Of a DNA stretch of 64,000 nucleotides, positions 22,330 to 31,185 are shown piece by piece. Origin of the DNA: an uncultured Oscillospiraceae bacterium (lineage in GTDB: Bacteria > Bacillota > Clostridia > Oscillospirales > Oscillospiraceae); contig CANQJZ010000001.1 of NCBI GenBank assembly GCA_947624385.1, positions 1 through 64,000 on the forward strand, read 5' to 3'. The translations under genes were made by a program, and so were the position numbers. Numbering within the stretch: the stretch's first letter is position 1; every line of letters starts with the position of its first letter. Under the pieces are notes generated by a model. It was not told the DNA's origin and made no database searches. It saw only the letters and a list, made by a program, of their open reading frames with translations.

Positions 22330-24765
22330 ATGGACAAATTTACAAAAAACTACATAGACGCCCGGCGGGAGGTCATCGCGAAAAACTTCCCCCGGCTCAA
22401 CGAACGCCAGCGCGAGGCCGTTATGGCCACGGAAGGGCCGCTGCTCATTCTCGCCGGAGCCGGGTCCGGCAAGACTACCGTGCTCATCAACCGCATCGCC
22501 AACCTCATGAAATACGGCAAAGCCTCCGACTGCGACGCGCTGCCCGCCGACGCGGACGAGGAAAAGCTGGAGCTCATGCGCCGATACCTGGCCGGGGACG
22601 AGACATGCCGTCAGGCCGCCGAGCTGGCCGCGGCGTACGAGCCCGTGGCCCCCTGGCAGATCTTGGCCATCACCTTCACCAACAAGGCGGCCGACGAGCT
22701 GAAAAACCGCCTGAGCGCCATGCTGGGCGAGGCGGCGGAGGATATCTGGGCCAGGACGTTCCACTCCGCATGCGTGCGCATTTTGCGCCGGGAGGCGTCG
22801 CTGCTGGGCTATCCCGAGAGCTTCACCATCTACGACGAGGCGGACCGGGTGACGGTGATGAAGCGGATCATCAAGGACCAGAACAAGGATGAGAAGATGT
22901 ACCCGCCCCGGTGGGTGCTGGGCTGCCTGGACAAGGCCCGCGACCGGCTGCAAACGCCAGGGGACTTTGCGGCCGAGGCGGAAAAGAGCGGGGACATCCG
23001 GCTTCGGGGCGTGGCGGAGCTTTACAAAGAATACGCCCGGCGGCTCATGGAGGCCGGGGCCATGGACTTCGACGACCTGCTCTATAACACCGTGCGTATC
23101 TTCCGGGAGTTTCCCGACGTGCTGGAAAAATACCGGCGGCGGTTCAAATACGTGCTCATCGACGAGTACCAGGACACCAACAACCTGCAATACCTGATGG
23201 CCACCATGCTGGCCGGGGCCCACAAGAATATCTGCGTGGTGGGCGACGACGACCAGTCCATTTACGCCTTCCGGGGCGCCACCATCGCCAATATCCTGTC
23301 CTTCGAGGACCAGTACGACCGGGCCCGGGTCATCCGCCTGGAACAAAACTACCGCTCCACGGGCCATATTTTGTCCGCCGCCAACGCGGTGGTGGCCAAT
23401 AACAAGGGCCGCAAGGGCAAGAAGCTGTGGACAAAGGCCGGGGACGGGGACCGTATCACCCTGTACGTGGCGCGCAACGAGGAGGACGAGGCCCAGTACG
23501 TGGTCCGGCAGGTGCTTCAGGCCGTGGACCGGGGGGACAATTTGCGGGACCACGCGGTGCTCTACCGCCTGAACGCCCAATCCCGTGCGCTGGAACAGGC
23601 GTTTTTGCGCCACGGCATCCGGCCCCGTATCGTGAAGGGCAACCCCTTCTTCGAGCGGGCGGAGATCAAGGACCTGATGGCCTATTTCTTCGTGCTTTTA
23701 AACCCGGCGGACGACCTGCGCCTGGCCCGTATTATAAATGTCCCTGCCCGTGGCATTGGCCCGACCACCGTGGAGCGGGCCCGGGCCATCGCGGCGGAAA
23801 ACGGTCTGCCCCTGTTCACGGTGCTGTCCATGGCCGATAATTTCCCGGAGCTGAGCCGCGCGGCGGACAAGCTCAGGGCCTTCGTGACCATGATGAACGA
23901 GCTGTCGGCGCTGACCCGGACCGGGGGCCTGGAATCGCTTTACGACGCGCTTCTGGACAAGACAGGCTACGCCCGGATGCTGGAGGGCATTCACAACGAC
24001 GAGAGCATGAACAAGCTGGAAAACGTGCGGGAGCTGAAAAGCTTCATCGCCACCCACGTGCGCCAGACCGGGGACGATACCCTGGCCGGGTTTTTGGACG
24101 AGGTGAGCCTGTACACGGACCTGCAGGCGGTGGACATGGACGAGAACACCGTCACCCTCATGACCATCCACTCCGCCAAGGGCCTGGAATTTCCCACCGT
24201 GTTCATCGTGGGGCTGGAGGAAGGGGTATTCCCGTCCTTGCAGGCCATCGGCGAGGCGGAGCAGATGGAGGAGGAACGGCGGCTGGCCTACGTGGCCATC
24301 ACCCGAGCCAAAAAGCGGCTTTTCATCACCAGCGCCCGCCAGCGCATGGTCTTCGGCCAGACGGCCCCCCACCGGGTCAGCCGGTTCGTGGACGAGATAC
24401 CGTCGGAGCACATCGATAGGCCCTACGCGGACATGAAACCCCAGGGGGACTGGTTCGACTTCGACGACGTACCGGGCGTTGACGACGGCGGCTGGGGCCG
24501 GGCAAGGCCCGCCGCACGGTCCAGCGGCGGCAGCGGCTGGCAGAGGACGCCGAAAAAGCCTCTGACGCCGCCCGCGCCGAAAAAGGCCCAGCCGCAGGTC
24601 ACCTTCGCCGTGGGCGACCGGGTGGAGCACAGCGCGTTCAAGAAGGGCACCATCGTGAAGATGACCCCCATGGGCGGGGACCACCTGGTGGAGATCGAGT
24701 TCGACAACCTGGGCTTGAAGCGCCTCATGCTCAAAGCCGCGTCACGGTATATGAAGAAGATATAG
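22330..24765 (+). CDS. pcrA: UvrD/PcrA-type superfamily 1 DNA helicase
   Basis: An 811-residue protein with all SF1A motifs: Q-motif (LNERQREAV), Walker A GAGSGKT, motif Ia ITFTNKAADELK, Walker B IDEYQDTN, motif III VVGDDDQSIYAFRGA, motif IV LEQNYRST, motif V TIHSAKGLEF and motif VI AITRAKKRLF. The C-terminal tail (basic, then VGDRVEHSAFKKGTIV) is the RNA-polymerase-binding Tudor-like segment of PcrA. An insert with charged residues (about 60-95) between Walker A and motif Ia is longer than usual. It works in DNA repair and replication-transcription conflict. No ribosome site precedes the ATG. Confidence 0.93.
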   Translation: MDKFTKNYIDARREVIAKNFPRLNERQREAVMATEGPLLILAGAGSGKTTVLINRIANLMKYGKASDCDALPADADEEKLELMRRYLAGDETCRQAAELAAAYEPVAPWQILAITFTNKAADELKNRLSAMLGEAAEDIWARTFHSACVRILRREASLLGYPESFTIYDEADRVTVMKRIIKDQNKDEKMYPPRWVLGCLDKARDRLQTPGDFAAEAEKSGDIRLRGVAELYKEYARRLMEAGAMDFDDLLYNTVRIFREFPDVLEKYRRRFKYVLIDEYQDTNNLQYLMATMLAGAHKNICVVGDDDQSIYAFRGATIANILSFEDQYDRARVIRLEQNYRSTGHILSAANAVVANNKGRKGKKLWTKAGDGDRITLYVARNEEDEAQYVVRQVLQAVDRGDNLRDHAVLYRLNAQSRALEQAFLRHGIRPRIVKGNPFFERAEIKDLMAYFFVLLNPADDLRLARIINVPARGIGPTTVERARAIAAENGLPLFTVLSMADNFPELSRAADKLRAFVTMMNELSALTRTGGLESLYDALLDKTGYARMLEGIHNDESMNKLENVRELKSFIATHVRQTGDDTLAGFLDEVSLYTDLQAVDMDENTVTLMTIHSAKGLEFPTVFIVGLEEGVFPSLQAIGEAEQMEEERRLAYVAITRAKKRLFITSARQRMVFGQTAPHRVSRFVDEIPSEHIDRPYADMKPQGDWFDFDDVPGVDDGGWGRARPAARSSGGSGWQRTPKKPLTPPAPKKAQPQVTFAVGDRVEHSAFKKGTIVKMTPMGGDHLVEIEFDNLGLKRLMLKAASRYMKKI

Positions 24766-24788
24766 AAATCAAATATTACATTATGGAC

Positions 24789-24905
24789 GGCCCCCTTGTT
24801 AAAGGGGGCTGTCATGCGTCAGCATGACTGGGGGATTGTACTTAGACGTACAGCAATCCCCCCGAGCCGCCATTCGGCGGCCCACCCCCCTTTGACAAGG
24901 GGGGC
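24789..24905. repeat. family A palindromic repeat, full copy
   Basis: About 117 bp. The ends GGCCCCCTTGTTAAAGGGGG and CCCCCCTTTGACAAGGGG are related inverted arms. Inside are GTCATGCG/CAGCATGAC and GCCGCC..GGCGGC hairpins. It fills most of the 240-base gap between the helicase and the transporter operon. Confidence 0.8.
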
Positions 24906-24924
24906 TTTTTCTTCTTTATTCCAC

Positions 24925-24953
24925 TTGACCCCGGGCGGGAAATGTGCTATGCT
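24925..24953 (+). promoter_or_regulatory. promoter of the peptide transporter operon
   Basis: TTGACC (24925-24930), 17-base spacer, TATGCT (24948-24953). It lies about 50 bases before the ATG and directly after the family A repeat. Confidence 0.65.
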
Positions 24954-25004
24954 CTCCCCGCCAAGAGAAAACTGAATACGGAGCCAAAAAAGGAGAATTT
25001 TGCT

Positions 25005-26537
25005 ATGACAAAACGCATCCTCACTCTTGCATTGGCGGCGCTCATGACGGCGGCACTCTTTTTCGGAGGCGGCCAGTCAGCCTTAGCCGCTGAGACCGGC
25101 TCCACCGGCAGCGCCGGCGGCAACATCACCGTCGGTATCGCCGCAGACCTGGACAGCAGTCTTGACCCGCACGTATCTTCGTCGTCGGCAGGAACCAGAG
25201 AAGTCCTTTTCAACATTTATGAAGGGCTGTTGAAGCCCGACACCCAAGGAGATCTCGTCCCCGCCATTGCCGAAGATTACGCCGTCAACGACACCGCAGA
25301 CGTTTACACCTTCACACTCAGGAAGAACGTGCGGTTCCACGACGGCAGCGCGGTAGAGGCCGGGGACGTTGTTTATTCCCTGTCCAGGGCCGCGGGCCTT
25401 GACACGGGCGAGCCTCTGATGGCCACCCTGGCAGGCGTGCAGTCGGTGGAGGCCACGGATGACGATACCGTCGTCGTCACACTGAAGACGCCCGACGTGG
25501 AGTTTCCCGCCTACAGCACCGCCGCCATCATCCCCGAGGGCAGCGACCCGGCCGACGGCGTGATCGGCACGGGACCGTTCAAATTCGTCTCCCGCTCGGT
25601 GCAGGAGAACATCGTCCTGGAGCGGTTCGACGATTATTGGGGCGAGCCCGCCAAGGCGGAGAAGATCACCCTGCGGGTCATCGAGGACGGCCAGACCATG
25701 GTCATGAGCCTGCGCTCCGGCGCCATCGACCTGGCGGCCCACCTGGAGGCCAGTCAGGTGGCGGAGCTGGCGGACCTGAACATTCTGGAGGGCAGCATGA
25801 ACCTGGTCCAGGCGCTGTACCTGGACAATGCCGAGCCCCCCTTCGACGACATACGGGTCCGGCAGGCGCTGTGCTGCGCCATCGACAAGCAGGCGGTCAT
25901 CGACCTGGCCGGGGACGGCCACGGCTTCCCCGTGGGCAGCAGCATGTACCCCGCCTTCGGCAAGTACTTTGACGCTGGGCTGACGGACACGTATGTCCCG
26001 GACCTTGAAAAGGCCGTGGCGCTGCTGGCCGAGGCCGGCTATGATAAGTCCAACCCCCTCACCTTCACCATCACCGTGCCCAGCAACTATACCCCCCATG
26101 TGGACGCGGCCCAGGTGATCGTGGAGCTGCTGGGCCAGACCGGCGTGGTGAACGCGTCCATCCAGCAGGTGGAGTGGGCCGCCTGGTACTCCGACGTGTA
26201 CCAGGGCCGGGATTTCGAGGCGACTGTATGCGGCATGGACGCCTCCACCCTGACCGCCTCGGCGATGCTGTCCCGCTTCGCCTCCGACAGCCCCAAGAAC
26301 TTCATCGGCTTTGTAAACGAGGACTATGACGCGGCCTACGCCGCCGCTCTGGCCACCGTGGACGAGGATGAACAGACGGCGTATTTCAAGCAGTGTCAGG
26401 CCATTTTGGCCGAAAATGCCGCCAACGTGTACATTCAGGACCTGGCGGACTTCGTGGCCACCCAGCCGGACATCCAGGGATACGTGTTCTATCCCCTGTA
26501 CGTGATGGACCTTTCCGGCGTGTGCCGCGTGGCATGA
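25005..26537 (+). CDS. ABC transporter substrate-binding protein, family 5 (oligopeptide/dipeptide type)
   Basis: A 510-residue exported protein with the family 5 layout: ITVGIAADLDSSLDPHVSSSSAGTREVLFNIYEGLLK, AEDYAVNDTADVYTFTLRKNVRFHDGSAVEAGDVVYSLSRA, GTGPFKFVSR, VRQALCCAIDKQAV. The signal peptide ends SALAAE and contains no lipobox cysteine, unusual for a Gram-positive binding protein, so anchoring is unclear. ATG 25005 follows AAAGGAG. It is first in a five-gene uptake operon. Substrate (peptide, nickel or other) cannot be fixed from sequence. Confidence 0.9.
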   Translation: MTKRILTLALAALMTAALFFGGGQSALAAETGSTGSAGGNITVGIAADLDSSLDPHVSSSSAGTREVLFNIYEGLLKPDTQGDLVPAIAEDYAVNDTADVYTFTLRKNVRFHDGSAVEAGDVVYSLSRAAGLDTGEPLMATLAGVQSVEATDDDTVVVTLKTPDVEFPAYSTAAIIPEGSDPADGVIGTGPFKFVSRSVQENIVLERFDDYWGEPAKAEKITLRVIEDGQTMVMSLRSGAIDLAAHLEASQVAELADLNILEGSMNLVQALYLDNAEPPFDDIRVRQALCCAIDKQAVIDLAGDGHGFPVGSSMYPAFGKYFDAGLTDTYVPDLEKAVALLAEAGYDKSNPLTFTITVPSNYTPHVDAAQVIVELLGQTGVVNASIQQVEWAAWYSDVYQGRDFEATVCGMDASTLTASAMLSRFASDSPKNFIGFVNEDYDAAYAAALATVDEDEQTAYFKQCQAILAENAANVYIQDLADFVATQPDIQGYVFYPLYVMDLSGVCRVA

Positions 26538-26555
26538 CACGGGTAAAGCATTAAA

Positions 26556-27497
26556 TTGCGATATGTACTGAAAAAAACAGGAATATTGGTCGTCACCCTG
26601 CTTCTCATATCCCTGCTGGCGTTCCTGGCCTTTCAGATCGTCCCCGGCGACCCCACCTCCAAGCTTCTGGGCAATGATTACACCCCGGAGCGGGCACAAG
26701 CCCTGCGGCACGAGATGGGGCTGGACAGGAACGTGTTTGTGCGCTACTGGGATTGGCTCACCGGTTTCGTCACCGGGGATATGGGCGTCAGCTACAATTA
26801 CGGCATGGGCGTGGATAAGGTCATGGAGGGCAAAGGCGCCGTCACGGCGGCGCTGAGCCTGATGGCCTGGCTCACGGTCATCGCCGTCAGCGTCCCTCTT
26901 GGCATCACGCTGGCGCGCTTTCAGGGCGGACGGCTCGACCGGGTATGCGTGGCCATGAACCAGGTGTTCATGGCCATTCCCCCGTTCTTTCTGGGTATCT
27001 TATTTACATACGTGTTCGGGCTGGTGCTGAAGCTGTTCGTGCCGGGAGGCTTCATAAGCCCTAAGGAGAGCTTTTGGGGCTTTCTGGGCTATCTCATCTT
27101 CCCGGCCCTGGCCATCGCCATCCCCAAGGCCGCCATGGTCACAAAGCTGCTGCGCTCGTCCATCATCGGCCAGATGGGTCAGGACTACGTCCGCACGGCG
27201 TACAGCCGTGGAAACTCCCGCTGGAGCGTCATCCGGGGCCATGTGCTCAGAAACGCGGTGCTGCCCGTGGTGACGTTTCTCGCCATGACATTGGCGGACA
27301 TCGTGGCCGGGTCCATCATCGTGGAACAGGTGTTCGCCCTGCCGGGTCTGGGCCGGCTGCTGCTGGCCAGCATCGGCAACCGGGACTACCCGGTGGTCCA
27401 GTGCATCGTGGTCATCATCGCGTTCATCGTGGTGTTCATGAATTACCTGGCGGACGTCGTTACCCAATACATAGACCCACGTATAAGGCTTGGTTAG
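26556..27497 (+). CDS. ABC permease, DppB-like
   Basis: A 313-residue permease with six membrane helices. It begins with TTG at 26556 (MRYVLKKTGILVVTLLLISLLAFL) and has a weak ribosome site. The EAA-type loop reads VRTAYSRGNSRWSVIRGHVLRNAVLP, which docks the ATPases. IVPGDPTSKLLG is typical of DppB/OppB proteins. It starts 18 bases after the binding protein gene and stops 3 bases before the next permease start. Confidence 0.9.
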   Translation: MRYVLKKTGILVVTLLLISLLAFLAFQIVPGDPTSKLLGNDYTPERAQALRHEMGLDRNVFVRYWDWLTGFVTGDMGVSYNYGMGVDKVMEGKGAVTAALSLMAWLTVIAVSVPLGITLARFQGGRLDRVCVAMNQVFMAIPPFFLGILFTYVFGLVLKLFVPGGFISPKESFWGFLGYLIFPALAIAIPKAAMVTKLLRSSIIGQMGQDYVRTAYSRGNSRWSVIRGHVLRNAVLPVVTFLAMTLADIVAGSIIVEQVFALPGLGRLLLASIGNRDYPVVQCIVVIIAFIVVFMNYLADVVTQYIDPRIRLG

Positions 27498-27500
27498 ATC

Positions 27501-28307
27501 ATGAAGCTGAGACATAACAAAAACTTCACAGCGGGGGCCATTATCACCGCGTTCATGCTGGCCGTTATTTTGATCGGTCTGGTGTGGACGCCCTACGACC
27601 CCAACGCCATGGACGGCAGCGCCAAGATGCTGTCCCCCCGGCTGTCCCACCCGCTGGGCACGGACAACTTCGGCCGGGATATCCTGTCCCGGGTCATCGA
27701 GGGGGCCGGCGCCACGTTTTTGATCGCCGCCGCCACGGTGGCCATCGGCCTTATCGCCGGCCTGGTGCTGGGCGGGCTCACGGGCTATTTCGGCGGCTGG
27801 CTGGACGAGTGCCTCATGCGCCTCAATGACGCCCTGGCGGCCTTTCCCAGCATTTTGCTGGCCCTGGTGCTGATAGCGCTTTTCGGCTCCGGCAAGTACA
27901 AGATCATTCTGGCCCTGGGTCTGCTGTTCATCCCCAGCTTCGCCCGGGTGGTCCGGGCGGAGGTGGCGCGGCAAAAGAGCCTGGATTACGTGGCCAGCGC
28001 ACGGCTCATGGGCGCGGGCCATATGCGCATTTTGTTTCTGCATATCCTGCCCAACATCATCCCCGTGCTGCTGCCCGCCGTGGCCATCGGCTTCAACAAC
28101 GCCGTACTGGCGGAGGCGTCCATGAGCTACCTGAGCGTGGGCGTCCAGCCCCCGGACGCAAGCCTTGGCCGGATGCTGAACGAGGCCCAGGGGTATCTGC
28201 TCTCCGCGCCGTGGTACGCCTTGGGCGCCGGCGCGGCCATCATCCTGCTGATATTGGGCTTCGGCCTTCTCAGCGAGGGGTTGGGAGGCGAACATGGCGC
28301 TTCTTGA
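27501..28307 (+). CDS. ABC permease, DppC-like
   Basis: A 268-residue permease. It has the DppC signature [21 protein letters not shown] and the EAA loop [23 protein letters not shown]. It pairs with the DppB-like subunit to form the channel. The 3' end overlaps the start of the first ATPase gene by 14 bases, which indicates coupled translation. Confidence 0.92.
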   Translation: MKLRHNKNFTAGAIITAFMLAVILIGLVWTPYDPNAMDGSAKMLSPRLSHPLGTDNFGRDILSRVIEGAGATFLIAAATVAIGLIAGLVLGGLTGYFGGWLDECLMRLNDALAAFPSILLALVLIALFGSGKYKIILALGLLFIPSFARVVRAEVARQKSLDYVASARLMGAGHMRILFLHILPNIIPVLLPAVAIGFNNAVLAEASMSYLSVGVQPPDASLGRMLNEAQGYLLSAPWYALGAGAAIILLILGFGLLSEGLGGEHGAS

Positions 28308-29082
28308 CATACGGGACCTGCATGTGACATTCCTCTCCACCGGGAAAGAGGCCGTCCGGGGCGTGGATCTGACGATAGAACCGGGCCAGCGGCTGGGGCT
28401 GGTGGGCGAGTCCGGCTCCGGCAAGACCGTCACCGCCATGGCCCTTTCCGGGCTTATCGAGCGCTGGAACGTGAACATGTCCGGCCAGGTGCTCTTTGAG
28501 GGCAACGACCTGCTGTGCTGCTCCCGGGAGCAGCTGCGCCGGGTCCAGGGCAAGGACATCGGCGTGGTGTTCCAGGAGCCCATGACCAGCCTGAACCCGC
28601 TGATGAAGGTGGGCCGGCAGGTGGAGGAAGTGCTGAAGATACACACGGACCTGTCCCCCGAGGCGCGTCGGGATAGGGCCTTGGAAGCAATGGAGCAGGT
28701 GGGCCTTCCCGAGCCGGAGGTCACCTACGAAAAATACCCCCACCAGCTCTCCGGCGGCCAGCGCCAGCGGGCCGTGATAGCCTCCGCCATGGTCATAAGG
28801 CCCAAGCTGCTTATATGCGACGAGCCCACCACGGCCCTGGACGTGACCGTCCAGGCGCAGATATTGGAGCTTTTGAAGTCCGTGAGCGTGCAGCACGGCG
28901 TGGCCGTGCTGCTCATAAGCCACGATCTTGGCGTGGTGCGGCGGCTGTGCGAGAGCGTGGCCGTCATGTACAAGGGCCAGATCGTGGAGCGGGGGGACAC
29001 CGAGCGGGTGTTCGCCGCGCCGGAGGACGGGTACACAAAGCGGCTCATCGCCGCCATCCCCAAGAGGAAACGCCATGAGTGA
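28294..29082 (+). CDS. ABC ATPase, DppD-like
   Basis: A 262-residue ATPase: Walker [10 protein letters not shown]-loop [12 protein letters not shown], signature [12 protein letters not shown], Walker [13 protein letters not shown] and switch His in LLISHDLG. It lacks the extended C-terminal Fe-S/oligopeptide region of the longest DppD proteins. It energises import with the DppF-like subunit. It overlaps both neighbours. Confidence 0.92.
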   Translation: MALLDIRDLHVTFLSTGKEAVRGVDLTIEPGQRLGLVGESGSGKTVTAMALSGLIERWNVNMSGQVLFEGNDLLCCSREQLRRVQGKDIGVVFQEPMTSLNPLMKVGRQVEEVLKIHTDLSPEARRDRALEAMEQVGLPEPEVTYEKYPHQLSGGQRQRAVIASAMVIRPKLLICDEPTTALDVTVQAQILELLKSVSVQHGVAVLLISHDLGVVRRLCESVAVMYKGQIVERGDTERVFAAPEDGYTKRLIAAIPKRKRHE

Positions 29083-29824
29083 ACCGGTTTTGCAGGTGGA
29101 GCACCTGACCGTCAGCTACGCCGACGGCGGCGTATTTGGCCGGAAGCAGCGCCGCGAGATCGTCCACGACGTGACCTTCTGCATCGACCAGGGCCAGATC
29201 GTGGGCCTGGTGGGCGAGTCCGGCTGCGGCAAGTCCACGTTGTCGAAGGCCATACTTGGCATGCTCCCGCCGGAGAACGTGTCCGGGATGATAACCCATT
29301 ACACCAAACGGCCCCAGATGGTGTTTCAGGACCCCTTTTCCAGCCTGAACCCCGCCCGGACCGTGGGGTGGATACTGGAAGAGCCGCTGCGCATTTTCGG
29401 CAAATACGACGCACCCGAGCGCAAGCGCCGGGTGCTGGACATGCTGGAGCGGGTGGGATTAGAGCGGGAGCACGCCCAGCGCAAGCCCCGGGAGCTTTCC
29501 GGCGGCCAGCGCCAGCGGGTGTCCATCGCCCTGGCCCTCATCCAGCGGCCCCGGTTCATCATCGCCGACGAGCCGGTCTCTGCCCTGGACGTGACCATCC
29601 AGGCCCAGGTGCTGGACCTTCTCTGGGACCTGCGGCGGGAGCTGGACCTGAGCTATCTGTTCATAAGCCACGATTTGAACGTGGTGTATTCCATATGCGA
29701 CCGGGTGCTGGTGATGCAGGCCGGACGCATCGTGGAGGGCGGGACGGTGGACCAAGTCTACGACCACCCCCAACACGAATACACGAAAAAGCTGTTGGAG
29801 TCGGCCAACTATGCGGTACAGTAA
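29075..29824 (+). CDS. ABC ATPase, DppF-like
   Basis: A 249-residue ATPase: Walker [11 protein letters not shown]-loop [12 protein letters not shown], signature [12 protein letters not shown], Walker [13 protein letters not shown], and [17 protein letters not shown]. The ATG at 29075 overlaps the previous stop by 8 bases; longer frames upstream belong to another gene. Its 3' end overlaps sfsA by 14 bases. Confidence 0.92.
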   Translation: MSEPVLQVEHLTVSYADGGVFGRKQRREIVHDVTFCIDQGQIVGLVGESGCGKSTLSKAILGMLPPENVSGMITHYTKRPQMVFQDPFSSLNPARTVGWILEEPLRIFGKYDAPERKRRVLDMLERVGLEREHAQRKPRELSGGQRQRVSIALALIQRPRFIIADEPVSALDVTIQAQVLDLLWDLRRELDLSYLFISHDLNVVYSICDRVLVMQAGRIVEGGTVDQVYDHPQHEYTKKLLESANYAVQ

Positions 29825-30593
29825 AATCGTCCCGGCCCGGTTCATCGACCGGCCCAACCGGTTCATCGCCCATGTGGCGCTGGACGGTCGGACCGAGACG
29901 GTACACGTGAAGAACACGGGCCGGTGCCGGGAGCTGCTGGTCCCCGGCGCGCTTGTGTATCTATCCGACGCGGGCGAGCATACCGCCCGGAAAACGCGCT
30001 ACGATCTGGTGGCGGTCCAAAAGGGCGGCCGGCTTGTCAACATGGACAGTCAGGCCCCCAACGCCGCCGCGCTGGAGTGGCTCCGGGCGGGGCATTTATT
30101 CCCGGCGGGCACGGACATACGGCCCGAGTACACATACGGCGACAGCCGGTTTGACATCGCCGCGTTCACGCCGGATTTGGCGCTTTTGGAAGTAAAAGGC
30201 GTAACCCTCGTCGAAACTCGCTCCGCAGGTCTCTCTCCGGCGCAAGCGCCGGAGTTCGAGTGCTCCGCGGTTTCTCCTCTCCCCACGCGATTCGCTACGC
30301 TGGATTCGCGTGGGGGCCCCATTGAGGACGGCGTGGTGCTGTTCCCGGACGCGCCCACGGCCCGTGGCGCCAAGCACCTGCGGGAGCTGGCGGCGTTCCC
30401 GGGGGAGAGCTATATCCTGTTCGTTATCCAGATGGAGGGCGTTTCCTATTTCGCGCCCAACGCCGAAACGGACCCGGCCTTTGCCGCCGCCCTGCGTGCG
30501 GCCCGCGACGCCGGAGTGCATATCCTGGCCTACGACTGCCGCGTCACGCCGGAGAGCATGGAGATCAACGAACCCGTAGAAGTGAGACTATAA
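29811..30593 (+). CDS. sfsA: SfsA family protein carrying an in-frame palindromic repeat
   Basis: A 260-residue protein. SfsA blocks are clear: [69 protein letters not shown], then [20 protein letters not shown]. Between VTLV and [11 protein letters not shown], about 37 extra residues (136-172) are encoded by family B repeat copy 2 (30209-30320), which normal SfsA lacks. The frame is kept and no stop is introduced. SfsA proteins are putative nucleases or sugar-fermentation regulators. It is the last gene of the transporter operon, overlapping dppF-like. Confidence 0.88.
   Translation: MRYSKIVPARFIDRPNRFIAHVALDGRTETVHVKNTGRCRELLVPGALVYLSDAGEHTARKTRYDLVAVQKGGRLVNMDSQAPNAAALEWLRAGHLFPAGTDIRPEYTYGDSRFDIAAFTPDLALLEVKGVTLVETRSAGLSPAQAPEFECSAVSPLPTRFATLDSRGGPIEDGVVLFPDAPTARGAKHLRELAAFPGESYILFVIQMEGVSYFAPNAETDPAFAAALRAARDAGVHILAYDCRVTPESMEINEPVEVRL
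30209..30320 (-). repeat. family B repeat inside sfsA
   Basis: On the minus strand: GGGGCCCCCACGCG hairpin with CGCGTGGGGA, GAGGAG, then a nested hairpin tipped by CCGGCGCTTGCGCCGG and flanked by CGAGTTTCGACGAG. Module order is the same as in copy 1 (9891-9998), with compensating stem changes. Confidence 0.75.
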
Positions 30594-30675
30594 CAGACGC
30601 TACGCGCTGTTATATCAAAAAGATACCGGTCGTGCTCCCGGCTTGCGCCGGAACCGCACGACATGGTATGAAAAT

Positions 30676-30699
30676 CCGCCGGGAATTTTCTCCCGGCGG
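30676..30699 (-). terminator. intrinsic terminator of the MFS operon
   Basis: A perfect 9-bp stem CCGCCGGGA/TCCCGGCGG with a 6-base loop; on the minus strand it is followed by ATTTTC. It lies 17 bases after the stop of the small membrane protein gene. Confidence 0.65.
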
Positions 30700-30715
30700 T
30701 GTTGCATATGTACGT

Positions 30716-31180
30716 TTATTCCTGCTTTCTGCCGAACAAAACCAGCAGATAGGGCGAGAACGCGCCCAGCACGGCGCTCAGGCCAAAGCTGCCTGTCAGG
30801 CGGTACAGGAGCATGGGCACGAGGGCGTGCCACTCCCCGGGCAGGGAGAGATAGAAAAATGTCATGGCGAGGCGGTCGGTGGGGGCCAGAAGCGCGTCCA
30901 GTGCCAGCGTGAGAAGCCGGAAGACCACGATGATGGTGGCGGAGATGACGATCTCCTTTTTCGTCATCCGGCGGAATAAACGCTGGCCGATGACGAGCGA
31001 CGCGGCCAGCACCAGACCGTACAGCAGCAGCTCCCGGCCGGGGTCGGCGGCGAGGGTCCCGTCCGGCTGGGCCGCGACGACGAACCGGCCCACGCCGTAG
31101 ACGATCAGGTAATAACAGGCGAGGCCCGCCGCGACGCAGAAAAGCGGCACGGTGAACAGTGTGTTTTTTCGGATGGACAT
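30716..31180 (-). CDS. hypothetical integral membrane protein
   Basis: A 154-residue protein with four to five membrane helices (LFTVPLFCVAAGLACYYLIVYGVG, LLLYGLVLAASLVIG, EIVISATIIVVFRLLTLALDAL and a C-terminal LSAVLGAFSPYLLVLFG). ATG 31180 (MSIRKNTLF) is preceded by GGGAGTGAG; a start three codons earlier is less well placed. It is coupled to the MFS gene, whose stop lies 5 bases upstream. I do not recognise the family. Confidence 0.65.
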   Translation of the reverse strand: MSIRKNTLFTVPLFCVAAGLACYYLIVYGVGRFVVAAQPDGTLAADPGRELLLYGLVLAASLVIGQRLFRRMTKKEIVISATIIVVFRLLTLALDALLAPTDRLAMTFFYLSLPGEWHALVPMLLYRLTGSFGLSAVLGAFSPYLLVLFGRKQE

Positions 31181-31185
31181 AGAAC

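Noticed and set aside
30209-30320. The sfsA insert as a frameshifted pseudogene
   Set aside because: The frame is open throughout and conserved blocks continue on both sides, so the gene may still be active.
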